Positions 20,066 to 33,600 of a stretch of DNA of 64,000 nucleotides are shown piece after piece; position 1 is the stretch's first letter, and every line of letters starts with the position of its first letter. The position numbers were made by a program, and so were the translations under genes. This DNA is from Cristatella mucedo (taxonomy: Eukaryota; Bryozoa; Phylactolaemata; Cristatellidae), in contig WPIO01000006.1 of assembly GCA_009760855.2 (NCBI GenBank), forward strand, positions 6,291,001-6,355,000, written 5' to 3'. The notes below the pieces were generated by a model, which was not told where the DNA came from, searched no databases, and saw only the letters and a list, made by a program, of their open reading frames with translations.

Positions 20066-23000
20066 CTGCAAAGGTGAGATTTCACGACCCGGCATGAGCA
20101 AAGTGCTCGCTGTTTAAGGCCAATTGCACGGGAAATTTGCAGAGCAACGTTTGCAGATTTCGTTGGCTGTTAGGTAACGGCGTCGGGTGAACCCACTTTT
20201 AACTCGATCAATCCCGAAAGAACGAGCCTTCTCACTATTCTCTGGCCCAATGACCGGCCCCATCCCCAGGCCAGGATGACCTTACTTTACCCAGGGCAGT
20301 TTCTCTGAAAACACAAAAAGCCTACACGGTTACAAACATTGCTGCCAAACCTTTTATGACAAGCATTTCGTAACCTTTTCGCTCGCCGATAGCATAATAT
20401 ACATTCGGTACTCCACTTTTGACCACTTCCTACTGACTACCGACATTTTGGAGGTAAGCTCGAACCGCGATTGCTTGCATCACTACGCATCACTTTAATA
20501 GATAAGTCGTAAGAGGTTGGCTCGGTTTGCTGAATGTATACGATTTCTGATAGGCGGATGGATACCATGATATAGATGCATTAAATGTCAGTCTATTTGC
20601 AAGATCGTGCTATAACAGCACCACCCTGACCAGAATATTCTTTTCTATGGATTGAGAGGGTGACTCGAGTGGCCCGTCCTAATGACTCAGGGAAAGCCCC
20701 AATGGTAATAAACAATTTCTGTCACTAAAAAATGCATGCTAGCTATAATAATATAATATAATAATATAATAATAGCTATAATAATGATTATGATAACAAT
20801 AGTTATAGCCCAGCTATCCATTTTTATGTCGCTGCAGCTGCTATATTTCGTATAGTCATTATGACTTTATCACAGGTGTGGTGTGGCATAATTGTATATG
20901 AAGTTATAATCTAGCCTTGGCTGCACCAGGATGCTATACAAGTGACTTATTAATCTTATTATTATTATTGTCTGTAATTATAGATTTTTATTAACAGACC
21001 GATGAACCTGGAGATAGGCCGACCTAAGGTAATAAGTAAATATCTAATGATATGTCTCAGTATCTTTCCATGTCTCAATAACTCAGCACATTTTAAGAGA
21101 GCAAAATCTCTGTCCAGGCACTTCACTTTGCAGTGTACAAGAATTGGCCTGCTTAGACAAGCATATACAATATCAAAAAAGAGACTTTGGGTAAACGGTT
21201 AGTAGGAATCCTGTTGAGTAACCTACACCGAGTCATGCACGGACAAGTATGCGAAGCACACGATACCCAAAAAGTCAAGCAGACTGAGGCGCAGGGCTAA
21301 GCTAAACAGATGAGCCTTTGGCTGAGACTTAAAGAATACAAATTTATTCTATGTGGTGACAGAAGCCAGAAGCAATTTCTAGACTATTGGTGCATACGAA
21401 TTAAGAATGCTTGGAGTTAGTCATGGTCAAATTTCCGGAATGCAATGTAAGAATAAGTTCTTTTGTCAGTACTGGGTAAGATTTGCTGCCTTTGTTGACA
21501 CTGCATTAAATAAAAATAGATACAATTCATTTGTGTAGAACCCTAAGAGAGTCTAACCTCTATACAGAGGTTTTACATCTGTCACGTGTTTCTAGCTCTC
21601 AATCTCGGTCATCAAATACTTGACCTTAGTCGGGGCAAGTACCTTTCTTAATCATGGGCCAAACTAGGGTGGTGTTAAGGGAAAATATTCGTACACTGAT
21701 TTATTTGTAGTTTACATAATTTAAGGCTGGCTGTTAACCTCAAGATCCTGAGCTTTAGTTGGAGTACATTCAATTATTTATACATCAGCTGCTGCTGTGT
21801 TAAGAGATTCAACTGAGAATTTGCTGTTCAAGGAGCAGATAACAATAATAATACATTTGTTATAGCACCCTCAGAGAACTCAATCTCTTGCTAGGCACGT
21901 TAAACATGCTGTAAAGGAAGCATGATCGAAGGATTAGCGGTAGCATGCTCAGTGAACAAGCATAACAGGAATAGAGGTGATGTGCACAGGGTCAGGAAGC
22001 AAATATGAGCCGATGCAGCAATTGAAAGCACATAACAGAAGGTAAATATGGCCTATTTTCAGTTATACAATGACAAAACAGGAAAAGTCATGCATCAATA
22101 TTAGTACTTTTGCGAATATCCGGTGAAAGTGGAAAAGCTGATGCCATTAGAAACTATAGTATAGTGCTTGTAACATAAGGTTATGTATGCTTTTCTGCAC
22201 TGGTGTACTGAAGGTCACACTTCCGAGGGGCTATTAATATCGCTTTTGTGATTTCTAGCCGCAAGATGTAGGTTACCCTGCATGTGTTCACGTGGATCTC
22301 TATACTTACGCAGAACCGAAGCAGTGGCTACCAGATTACCATGAATTTAGCAAAGTCATCCTGCGATTGAAGCCGACTGCAACACACACCATATGTAGAG
22401 CCATGTTCAAGACCTACTACCAGTACTACCAGAACTACACCATGCCAGGATCGAAAATCAGCAGACAACACGACCAAAAATAAGCCGATCAGAGACGCAG
22501 ATATAGGACCACATCTTTCTCTGCAAAGGTGACAGTTGCCATAAAAGAAATAGCTTGCACCAAAAACCAGGTGAGTCCCTGAGTAGTGCTAAATAGCATA
22601 GCATCTGAGCTTAAAAAGCTCCTGTGAAGACAATGCTGGCACATCAAGAATGAGAGTGCACTGTATACAGCACTTACAATGTCCACTGGTGATACACAGA
22701 GCCCAAAAATGACTTGATGGTAAGGATCCTATGTAAGACTTCCTACGTATCAGTTAAAGCACCTTAACCTCCTCACTCAAGAAGAGGCTGCATGTCAATT
22801 TTTCGAACGCTCGGCTACTGCAGTAGAATGATGAATACTTCCACCACATTCTTACAAACAGATATGCATGCTCAGAACTACTATACCATAGTTTGTATTG
22901 GTCTTTTGTAAGAAAGCTACCTGTGGTAGGCTGAAGCAAGTGCCGCTAAAGCCTCTAGTGGCTCTGTGGCTGTTGCATTCGTTAGACGTGCACACTTGTG

Positions 23001-25628
23001 CAATGTACTGACAATGTACACCTTTTCAGGTTCTCTGCAGTGTCCTATGTAGGATGCAGATGTCTGTAGGTGCATGCACCTCTAGTGCCTCGAGTCATAG
23101 CGGAATCGCTGGTCATCAATCAATCAATCGCTGGTCATCAATCAATGGTCAGTTCGTTCTCGTTCGAACTCACCTTCATCCTCCTGAACGCAGGCCTATT
23201 CTGCGGCAAAATGCAAGGTGGGAGCTCAATTTATACGGTGCAATAGAGATTAATAAAATTCTCTTGCTTCAGAGCAACGAAATGTTAAGCCAACTGCCAA
23301 CGTTATCAATGATCGTGAAAATAGCTTGTGCTGTCTAAGGCACCGATTAGTTTGTTCAAAGAGCACTTCGCTCGAAGACTTTCACCTGCATCAGAACATG
23401 CTTCTTACACGGATCTGCAGCAGGGACACGGCCCTTAATATGTGCCGCCGCCTGCTACCGATAGAGCTATCTGCCCGAACCCACCCATCCTGAAGAGATG
23501 AAGACTCTGGTTTCATGGGCTGAAGCTTAGTTTTTGTGTTTTTCCCATTTGCCAGTAGTGCATGACTCAGCAATGGCTTTAACTGCTACCATAGCCTTTC
23601 TGTTGCACTGCATGCACCAGCTACGCACACCTCGTACTTGTCAACATAATCTGCTCACAGCAGCTTGTAGGATATTTTCAACGAGGCATGCACTGAATCA
23701 CCTGAGGTCCTGAACTGGCCACTGATGATGACAGATTGGTTGCATCATCTAACAAACAATGAGGATAGACTGCACGAGAGCTGTGGAAGACAACGCAACT
23801 GAGAGCTACTCATTGCGATCTGCACTCCTAACATATATAGGGTACATACAAAGCATTTACACAGTGAATAAACAAGGCTGGAGGCACCGATGAGTGTGAA
23901 TGCCGGGTATCCCTAATGATGACACACAGCTCGTTACGTCTAGGTTGCTTGATTAATACTCCGGAGTCGGAGGACGTAACGCTAGCTCTGGCTTTCCAAT
24001 GACATCCTGTCACAAGAGAATATCCTTGGTAAGAATGAAAGAGGTCACAGACGTTCAAGGAGGCTGACAGTGCCAGTGAGAAAGGAGGCCTGATAAAAAA
24101 GATTGAAGGTATTCAATGTATTTGTGACATTCTGTTTCAACTTATGTAAATAAATACTTAAAGGTCTTTCGACCTCTATGAAAGAATGCACTAACAGTTG
24201 GTGCCAAACTCAGCACCCAGGCTGGTCTGTCGTATGTGTCGTTCGCATCGACTTTCTCCGCGTCAAGAAGCATGTCGAATCGTACCACTCGCTCTTCTGA
24301 CTCGAATCGCTTAGCTGTGCCTCAAACCAACCTCAAATCCTTTGGAGACAATGCCTTAAGTTTGTAAGCACCCAGAGCGTGCAAGTCACTCCCGACTGTT
24401 GTAACGACATCCCCTGACTGAACGACATTTAAGCAGGAGCCAAACCACACCTGTTCTTGGCAGCATTTGCTGTCCACGAGTGCATTGTCTATCGTAGGCC
24501 GATACGTGCTGACTAATCAATTGATGTGAATCCTTAGAAACGTATACTAGGGGCCAAGGAAGAGATTTAGTTCTCATAGAGTGTCATGCAACTGTATCAT
24601 AATTTAATTATTATGATTATTAGGGATTTACGCTGACGTGAAGCGGCTGTACCCTGCGCCATTCATGTTCTACAGGCGATCAAGCATCACTTTCCGAAAG
24701 GGAGGCGTGCAATATCCAAGGTGGATTGCTTTATTATTTTTTTATTTAATGCCCTTGTCTTTGCAACTTTTTGAATAAACGCGATGATAAATTGCAAGTT
24801 CTGCTAACAAATCCTGTTGCCCCGAAATAAAAAGCTTTCTTGGACAGTGAAGGCGTTGGCATTCCGGGTGAAATGAATGAACCATTTGCATGAGGTCGTA
24901 TCAGCCTGCTCGAGGAAACGAAACGATCAATACGTCGAGGCAACCACGGGGTCCTTAAAGGCAAAGCGTGCGGCCGAATGCGGACCAGGGCTGTAGCTCC
25001 GTTATTCCAGTTTCTAGTAGCTGGCTTGCCTGAGTACTAGGAATTGACATGGCAAATGAGCGACGCAACCCTGTCCGAAAGATACGTTACAGCAAAAGAA
25101 AAATATTTATTAGGCAGGACATGATAAGTGCCTGTGATGCTGTAGGAAATTGTAGAGTGAGCAGTGAAAGTGGCAGGGCCCTGGTACCAGGCGATGTTGA
25201 TGCAGCCACTGGGTTCTGCCGGGCAGACTGGGGCGTCAGGCTAGCACCTGGATGCAGTCTTGCCATGTGTCAAATGTCGAATGCCTTTTTTCACCCGAGA
25301 GCTGAGAATAAAACTCGTTTACCCGTGCTGTTTCTAACACCTGCCCATGCGTTGATTCTTTCGCTTGCATCCAAGCATCAGAATGACCAGCAGCGTCATT
25401 GCTAGATGCATGCTAAGCCTCCAGGGAATCATCAGAAGAACCCTATTCTGGCACTGACAGCTGGTGACATGAGCTTCAATTTCACAGGTGGCTGCAATTG
25501 CACACAATTGTTGGTCTTTACGTTTTACGCTTAAGGTAGCGTATGACCAAAAACTTGATAACTGGTTTCTAAGCACTCAGACTTCTTGTTGCAACTGAAA
25601 AATGCAGTTTGAAAATGAACTACTGAGC

Positions 25629-25659
<31 letters not shown>

Positions 25660-25668
25660 CTATATATA

Positions 25669-25713
<45 letters not shown>

Positions 25714-25793
25714 ATATATATATCTATATATATCTATATATATATATATATAGATATATATATATAGATATATATATATATATGGCTCAGTAG

Positions 25794-25827
<34 letters not shown>

Positions 25828-28800
25828 AGCAAAGTGCCTGCACATACACATGCACGAGAGAGCAGAATGTACCATTAGGCATGCAGTCACATTGACACAC
25901 TAAACCACTCACGTGCAAACCTACCAGCACACCCATCAACACAAAATTGAAGCACAGACAAGCAAGCACACACACAAAAGTATGCACGTGGAGAGTTTAG
26001 ATCGGTGTCTCCATGATTACCTGGTCCCTATCATTTCCCGAGGGTTCGATCAATATCTGTGGCATCAATGACAAGGGCAGCAAGGATCCTAATTACATCA
26101 ACGACCCCACGGCACAATTGCTCACACCTGTCAACAGGTGCCCAGCAAAACACATCGCCATGCATCTCAATCTTTTTAATTTGACCCACTCTCTCACTAT
26201 TGCTTAACGCTTGTTTGTGTCTTCTCTTCTCGTAGCATCTAAGCGCTTCATCTCTACCACATTCGGACAGTTTGCAGATTCCCTGCTGCAAAGGCAGCTG
26301 CAGTGGCTGCAGGTCCCTTGCAGGTTTTCAAACTGCTTGGACTCTGGCTTGGCCGATCGTAATTGCGGCCAGTTGTTCTTGCAAATGCTTGAAGATCCCT
26401 ATAACCCGAGCAGGATGAATTCACTTATGTCTGCCTTCTGGGCTATCAGGTCATTCTTCCACTATCTCTGTGATCAAGCTGTGAAGGCTCGTACAGTTAC
26501 CGATTGCAGCGGTTGGCACTGTCTGCATTGCATAAACTTTCCTCGTATGCCGATGCCGTTTTCTGAATACGCGGTAAGGCACCGATTTCCTGCAGCACCC
26601 AGGAGCACCCTGTGTAGGCCTGTGCATCAAAGCCGGCAGTCGTTAAGTAAGCTGATTGAGTAAGCTGATTTAACAGCCTCACTTAGAAGAGCCGTAGCGG
26701 CTATCACCGTAACTTGCACTGGTCAATGAAAAATTTACCAGTGCACAACTTTCGAACCCTTCGATTCGTGTCGGGAAGAGCAAGAACCCTACCCCTGGGC
26801 TGCAGGTGCACGTGGTTGCACTGGTTGCACTGGGTGTTGTATAGATATGTACGACTCACACTCGCACTCGCTTCGGAAAACGCACACGCGCACACATGCG
26901 CGCATGTGCACACGGACACAGACACATATACACATACATACACATACATACAAACACACATGAATACATATGCACACAAACACAAACACACACACACGCA
27001 TACACAAAAATACAGGTTATGTGAGCATAAACTATGAGAGACACATATACACAAATCTCAAGTACCTTTTAACCTGACAGTGCACTCAAATAGACATGCA
27101 GCAGTACACATGCAGATGCACTCAAATGTACATCCAAGCAAGCTCACTCAAAGAACATGCAAAGTGAGCACGTGCAGTCGTGTACAAATTCAGAATACAC
27201 AAATGTACGCACAAACATGTACATACGAACACAGGTAAACACGTTCACACATTCATTACCCAGCTTTGATACACAACCTAATATACCCCATGTGCTATTA
27301 CAACTAATAGAACCCACTGTATCAAAAATAGGCCACTTTTTGAGAACTGCTTCATTTCACCGCTTCTTGTCCATGACCCAATTCCAACTACACATCATAC
27401 CTTTTTGAGCAGACCCTCTGGTACGGCTTGGCACCAACCAGAAGCTGTATAAGTTTGCAATTCGGTGCAAGCTACTGGCAAGTTTGCTCTACATGTCTAC
27501 GACTGCACAATATAAAGCTCAAAACCTATGATGAAATGCATAGCAAAACCTGTAAAAACGAAATTGGAAATAAACTAGTGCTGCAGTGTACAAGCAGAGA
27601 TGAACTTACACCTGAAATTCCACGTTGATCCCTGCAGTATTGATTTAGTTAAGGGATTTACAAGACAAAGAGCTACACTGCTAATGAAACGCTTAAAAGT
27701 CGTTGGCATGGGTACCTCAACAAGTTGCAAACATGTACTTCAATGCACCAATGTTAAACAAGTTGGGATACATGGTGCATACGATGCAGATATAAGTAGT
27801 TTTTTATTTGTAGATATCTTTTGCCAGTTTCTTTCTGGGCTAGATATGGTTTGCATAACTGTGTCTAGCCCGGAAAGACATTTAAAACCAAAGCATTAAA
27901 GAGTGACTAAAGTCATTCTTTTAAGCTTTTGTTTTATATGAAAATCGTGAACACTTCTGACCCCATTTCTAGCTTTGTTTTTTTAAAGGTACCCTAAACA
28001 AATATTGTTGGACCAATCTTCTCTGTACTTTCTCAGCACTTACCCTTAAAGACAGCACACCGTGGCGCCAGGCATCACAATGCAATGCACCGGGTCCATG
28101 TTGGTGAGAAAGTTGCACTCGATTGCTTATGAATTTAACTTGAATGCGACCTCTAAGGAAACAGCATAGTAAGTTGCACTATGGTAGGTATCCAAACCCC
28201 CTAAACAAACTCTGTGCAGTGCAAGTGGCTGTTTAGCCAGATTCCAGCTGACACATTGCTCAAGCAAGCTAGTGAACGAATACGCGAATCAACTAGTACG
28301 AATAACCAGGAGACAGTGACGACGTGAAACGATGTGTGATAAGGGAGGAAGCATGCCCTGAAAAGATAGCAGGAGTTTACGGCTAAGTGTCCAAGACTCG
28401 AATTGTTTAGGTATATCTCGAACCAACCTCTAATCCTTTAGAGACCGTACCTTTAGTTCCTATACTCCCAAAGCCTAGAAATTACTCCCAACTGTCGTCT
28501 TGACATCCCCTAACGTGACAACATTCAAACATAAGCTAAAAAGCACTTGCTTCTCAGAGCATTCGCTGAGTCCTTTCGATTTGTCTGTGTGCACTTATGC
28601 GTGCTCACACTAATAATTATAATACTTGTATATAGCGCCCTCAGAAAACTTAATCTTTTTCTAGGCTGTGCATGTTACCACTAACCATATAATGATTGTT
28701 GGCACTGTGCATGCTACCAATGGCCGTATGGTCATGCTTCCTTTGCAGCCTATGTTAAGTGCCTAGAACGAGATCAAGATCTCCGACGACTGGAGGTGGT

Positions 28801-30614
28801 GATAGCCGTAAAGGCTCGTCTGTCGCTTGACAAAAGAGGCCATTAAATAAGCTGGTGTTGTTTTTAGTTCCTCGCCTTCCCCCCCCCCCCATTGACCGAC
28901 CTGAAACAGTGCATAAGGTATCCAACTGCCGGCCGATCCAACAGCCTCATTTGCATAGCAGCAGAAGAACCTGTGCGGCCACTATAAGGCCGGTAGCAGC
29001 AGCCATGAATGGGCTGCAGGACTCGCAGAGCACACATCACCTGGGTCGCCAAGTGCGAGCATCTTACTGGTTGGCCAAGACAGAGGGGATGAGGTCCGAC
29101 ACACTCCTTCACCTTGCCCTTATTGAATGGCTCAGGAAAGGTCAAGGTCTAGCCCCTCCTTGGCTGACTGCGACGAAGGCAATATATGACCTGAGAAAAT
29201 GTGAGAAGCTGCTGCCGGCTAGACGGCAGGCAGAGGATGTCATACTAAAAAGCTTGGTAAACATTGCCACGAGGCGTGGATATTTGCTAATCGTCGTACG
29301 CAAACGCATGTACGTTCTCAATAGGATTAGCAGCGAAAACCCGAAGACACAATCGAGAGTCCAGCAATTACTTCAGGCCACCGCTGACCCAGGGGTCGAC
29401 TTTCTGCTGTCCCCTGTCACCGTGTCCGTGGGTAAGCGTTCAACAGCATGCACTGCGACGTCAGCACGAGAGGCCGAGCGGGCCTGTGTCAGGGCCGCCG
29501 ACTAGCAGCGACTGCTGCAGAAGCGAAAGCAGTCGAGGAGGGATAGTTGAGGAGGAGTCGAGGAGCAGTCGAGGAGGGACAGTCGAGGGTGTGGCCCGGC
29601 CCGAAAATCCGGCGCCCCCACTGCCGGCTGTACACCAGCAACAGCACCAGCAGCAGCAGCAGCAGTAGGCTGAATGCGAGCAGCCCCAGACCAACTTCCG
29701 GGCAGTCAGCTGCAGGCGCGTAGAGCTGCAGGGACCCGGGCCGCTGCCTTTTCGTCTGCTCGAGCGCAGCAGCAGCATGCCGGCAACGGCAGCCGAGGCG
29801 CAGGCTTACTTCGGCCGCGACGTCGCCGCAAAGTATCTTGGCCAGCAGCGCTCGGCACAGAGCCAGCAGGCGGTCGGTCACGACGGAGTCGCGGCACAGC
29901 AAGCCGAAGCTCTCCGAGTCGAGCACGAGGACGAGGCAGCTGATGAGATCGCTTGCCGACACCAGGCCCCGGCGACTTTGCTGACCTTGCTGCTGAGTCG
30001 CTTCGTCGTCTGCAGCTGCGCCTCCTCTGCTGGCGGCAGCTGCGACGGCTGCGCCGGCACTCGGCCGACCGCTGTCTGCTTCGAGCGCCCGACCAATGGC
30101 TGACGACGGCTGCTGCTGCTGCGGCCTGGTGGGCTCCGTCCTCGGCCGAGCCCCGCCCCCTGTACCACAGCAGCGACCGACGAGGCAGCTTGCGCACGGC
30201 TTGGTCCACAGCGCCCCGCCACCGCCACCACCGGTGGCTACATCGAGCAGCAGAGCGAGCGAGTCGGCCACCGAGCATTGCACGGTCCGAGCCAGCTCTC
30301 CGTCGCCGTCGGCGTCCGTCCTTCCGGCTCTGTGAAGTTCCTGGTGGAAAAGAGATGGCGCTAGGCGCCGCTCCCTTCGCCGGCGATGTCCTCTCTCTCT
30401 CTCTCTGGCCCAGCCTCGCCGCTGCACAACGCTCTCGCCCAACACTCTCGAGCTGCGAGGCAGCTTCGGGCTGCCCTTCCTAGAGAAGTGGGCTGTTAGC
30501 TGATGCTGTCGCAAGGACAGCCTCGACTAGGTGGTCAGGGTGGTGCTGCCCCGGCAGCTTGCCCTTCGGAGTGGAGCACCGATGACTTGCCTCGATAGGG
30601 AACACATTTCCGAA

Positions 30615-30668
<54 letters not shown>

Positions 30669-33600
30669 CGGAGAGATGGAGAAACACAGAGAGAAAGAGA
30701 GACAGACAGACAGACTGACTGACTGACAGACAGACTGACAGACAGACTGACAGACAGACAGACAGACTGTGGCATGCCACTCTCACGTCCAAGGATTGTC
30801 AAAATTTCTGCCAGGGGTTTAAGCTGTCGCCTTTTTCGTGTGCCGGCCATTAGTGAGCAAAAAGAGTGACCATCCCATTGATGTTGGCCAATAGGGGGCT
30901 GCAGTGCACCACCATAGCATTCTACTCACTCCATGCCTACGCTTTGCTTGTCAAAGGCAGGATGACGAAAGTCAAAGAGGCTCGCACGTGAGGAAGCGAA
31001 CCGTCAACAATGGGCTGCCATTGCACCGGAAGTCGAAATTGGCTGGCAACCGAGCCACCCAGGCCAACAATCAGGAGCAAAGCCCGCGTTGCTTCCAACA
31101 GAGTTGCTCTAGTCAACCAGCATTGTGCAGCCAGAGGTGATCCCTGATGGCACACAAGGTAAGGCAGCTGCTTTTCACGACCTCGGTCCCGAGGTCGTGA
31201 GTTCAAATCCTTTGGTGGACGATCCTCAATTGCTGCTGCAAGCTGTGGTGATAGCCGTAAAGGCACTCCTGTCGTTGTACAAAAAGAGGCTGTTAAATCG
31301 TCTAGTATTTATTTATTTAGAAGCCAAACCGTGCGAAGCCACGACGTCTGTTGATAGTACCAGCATATTTTGCATCATTCTCTACCATATTGGGGTATTG
31401 CAGATCTTTAGAGAGCAACCTGGCAGTACTTGAGCTTTAGTAGCATATCCTGCTTGACGACCGGCCGAGCAAAGCGCCTGCTGGCAAGGGGGCGGCAGGC
31501 CGAATTGAGGAGCCAGAATGCATGCAACACCGGGTAGGGAGGCATCCTGCTTCGGGGGGGGGGGGGAGGAGGGAGGGAGGGAGAGTCCTGGTTGTGCCAC
31601 ATCCTGCCATCTTGCTGCCTCCTCACTGGTCTAACCTGTGCGCACAGCAACTGGGGGCAATGCAAGCAGGGTGTTTGCTGCGTAAAGACCACGGGCGGAC
31701 TCACCAACGTACAGTGCGCAGATTGCATGGAGATCAAGCAGGACAGGAAATCGCGGTTGCTCTGCAGGGCCCTGCACACCATGTTGTTGCACGGAGCCGG
31801 CATGCCAGGAGCAGCAGGCAGCAGCGGCTGTGGCTGCAATCGCGGCGGCAGCAGCAGCGATGGCAGAGCTGTGCGACCAGCTGCTAGCCTTGGCGAAGGC
31901 GGACAGCCTGGAAGCCTCTCCGTCACACCTGAACAAAATAAGCAGACACGTTCACGGCAGTGAGTGACTCTCTGATCCAGGCAAGCTGAGAAGGGTCAAC
32001 GAGCTGTGGAACACGAGACACCCCACACTGGCCTGTTCGTGAGACCTCGAGATATGCCACTGCTAATCACGTGCACTGCTGCCAGCTATAGCCGAAACCG
32101 GATCATCAGGGAACTTCTGACAGGGCCAAACAGTTGTTGTCTATCGATCCGGAGACAAGAGTTAGCCAACAGCAGCAAAATAATTAGAGGGTTCTAGCAA
32201 GTGATGCACTTGCAAAGAATCAGCAGCCAACCTGTCTCTTAGCAACTCTGCTTAATTATGGACATTTGAGTGAATAAGAATTAACAATAAATCGCTTTGG
32301 ATTAATATTGTATTAAAATTGGATTAATATTAAGGTTCTCTTCGGATGCTATACAGATGAATTATATTTTCATAAGATTCTAAAGCCCGGCCGAGCCTAC
32401 TGCAGCTTTACTACATCACCACAAAATGCTGAATTGCTGTTCACAGGCTAATAGCTGTTTTTTGTTGGGTCATTGTTGAATTGAAAGGCACCCACTCAGT
32501 GGCTGGCTTAGAGTTAAACACGATCGCCGAGGTTTACCCTCCCCCCAGTCTTTCGGTTTGTTTTACAATGACTGGCTTATGCCACCAAGCAACTAGTGGA
32601 AATCAGTGATTTGCTATTCCCCCTACATGCATTTTAGCATTAAAATGGGCACAAAACAGTGCACTTTCCGATTTAAAAACATTGTCAACGCCTTCTTGCA
32701 TTACACGGCCGGCCACTGCACAGCAGCCGTGCAATGCAGCACCACAGTGGCCGCAGCAGCAGCAGTAGCTGCAGTAGCTGCAGTGATGGCAGCTACTGCT
32801 GTGGCAGTAGCATTGGCGGCAGCAACAGCAGCTGCTTGCTACTGCGCATCTGCTAGGTGTTTTCGATGAGTGCATATAGCATCGATTGTACCAACTTTCG
32901 GAGGTAGAGCAAAACTCACTGGCTGTATCCGGGGCGAGCAAGGTCTGCTCATTATCTTAGGGAAAACATCTAATGCCTTCATTAGCAAATCAACACAAGA
33001 ATCCTCATTAGTTATCACAAGGTCGTGGGGCAAAACAGCTAGTCAACAATTATGGGTGGGTGCCATCAGTGGAAGCCAGATCAGGGTGACCACACCCACT
33101 CCACAGTCAAGTCTGCCAACTTTCAGCTACATAACATAGCTAAAACTCGGGCTTGCTTAGGCAAGGATATTACATCTAAATTGGTCCATGCATTTTTGTG
33201 ACATCCCGTCTCGACTTCTGTAACTCACTGCTTGCTGGTTTGCTGGCATATGCAATCAGGCTTGTATAGTTGGGGCAAAACTTTGCAGCTAAGCCTGTCT
33301 GTCATGAGCGTCGAAATAGCCACATCGCACCACTTCTCGCCAACCTGCACTGGCTCCTAGTCAAGCAGGGCATTGCCTTTAAAGTTCTGTCACTTACTTT
33401 TAGGTCCCTTCATTCTGTAGCTCCAGCATACCTATCAGATCTACTCCCTCACAACGTTAGGCATCATAACACCGGCTTTTCTGAATCTCATTGTTTACGT
33501 AGACCTTGCACCAACTTAAGATCCTTTGGAGACCGTGCCTTTAGTTCGTATGCTCCCAAACCAGGAACTCACTCCCGATTGACTTCACGACATCCCTTGA

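Larger units (their letters stand above)
20066..29809 (-). other. MEI4-like gene, third intron (9.7 kb)
   Basis: Donor GTAAGC, acceptor TTTGCAG. It contains LINE copies (21.8, 24.2 and 28.4-28.8 kb), SINE-B copies (26.7, 28.8 and 28.95 kb), a (TA)n palindrome, a (CA)n array and an unidentified plus-strand ORF at 29.0-29.5 kb. The stretches 22.1-24.2 and 27.0-28.4 kb hold nothing I can name. Confidence 0.7.

Noticed and set aside
29100-29340. Resemblance of the unidentified ORF to SPO11 or MUS81 N-terminal domains
   Set aside because: Only scattered similarities (TK-IY, IA---G); the key later motifs of either family are absent.
31631-31936. Alternative minus frame through MEI4-like exon 2 (Ala-rich, [11 protein letters not shown])
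   Set aside because: It does not match MEI4 blocks and does not keep phase with the flanking exons.
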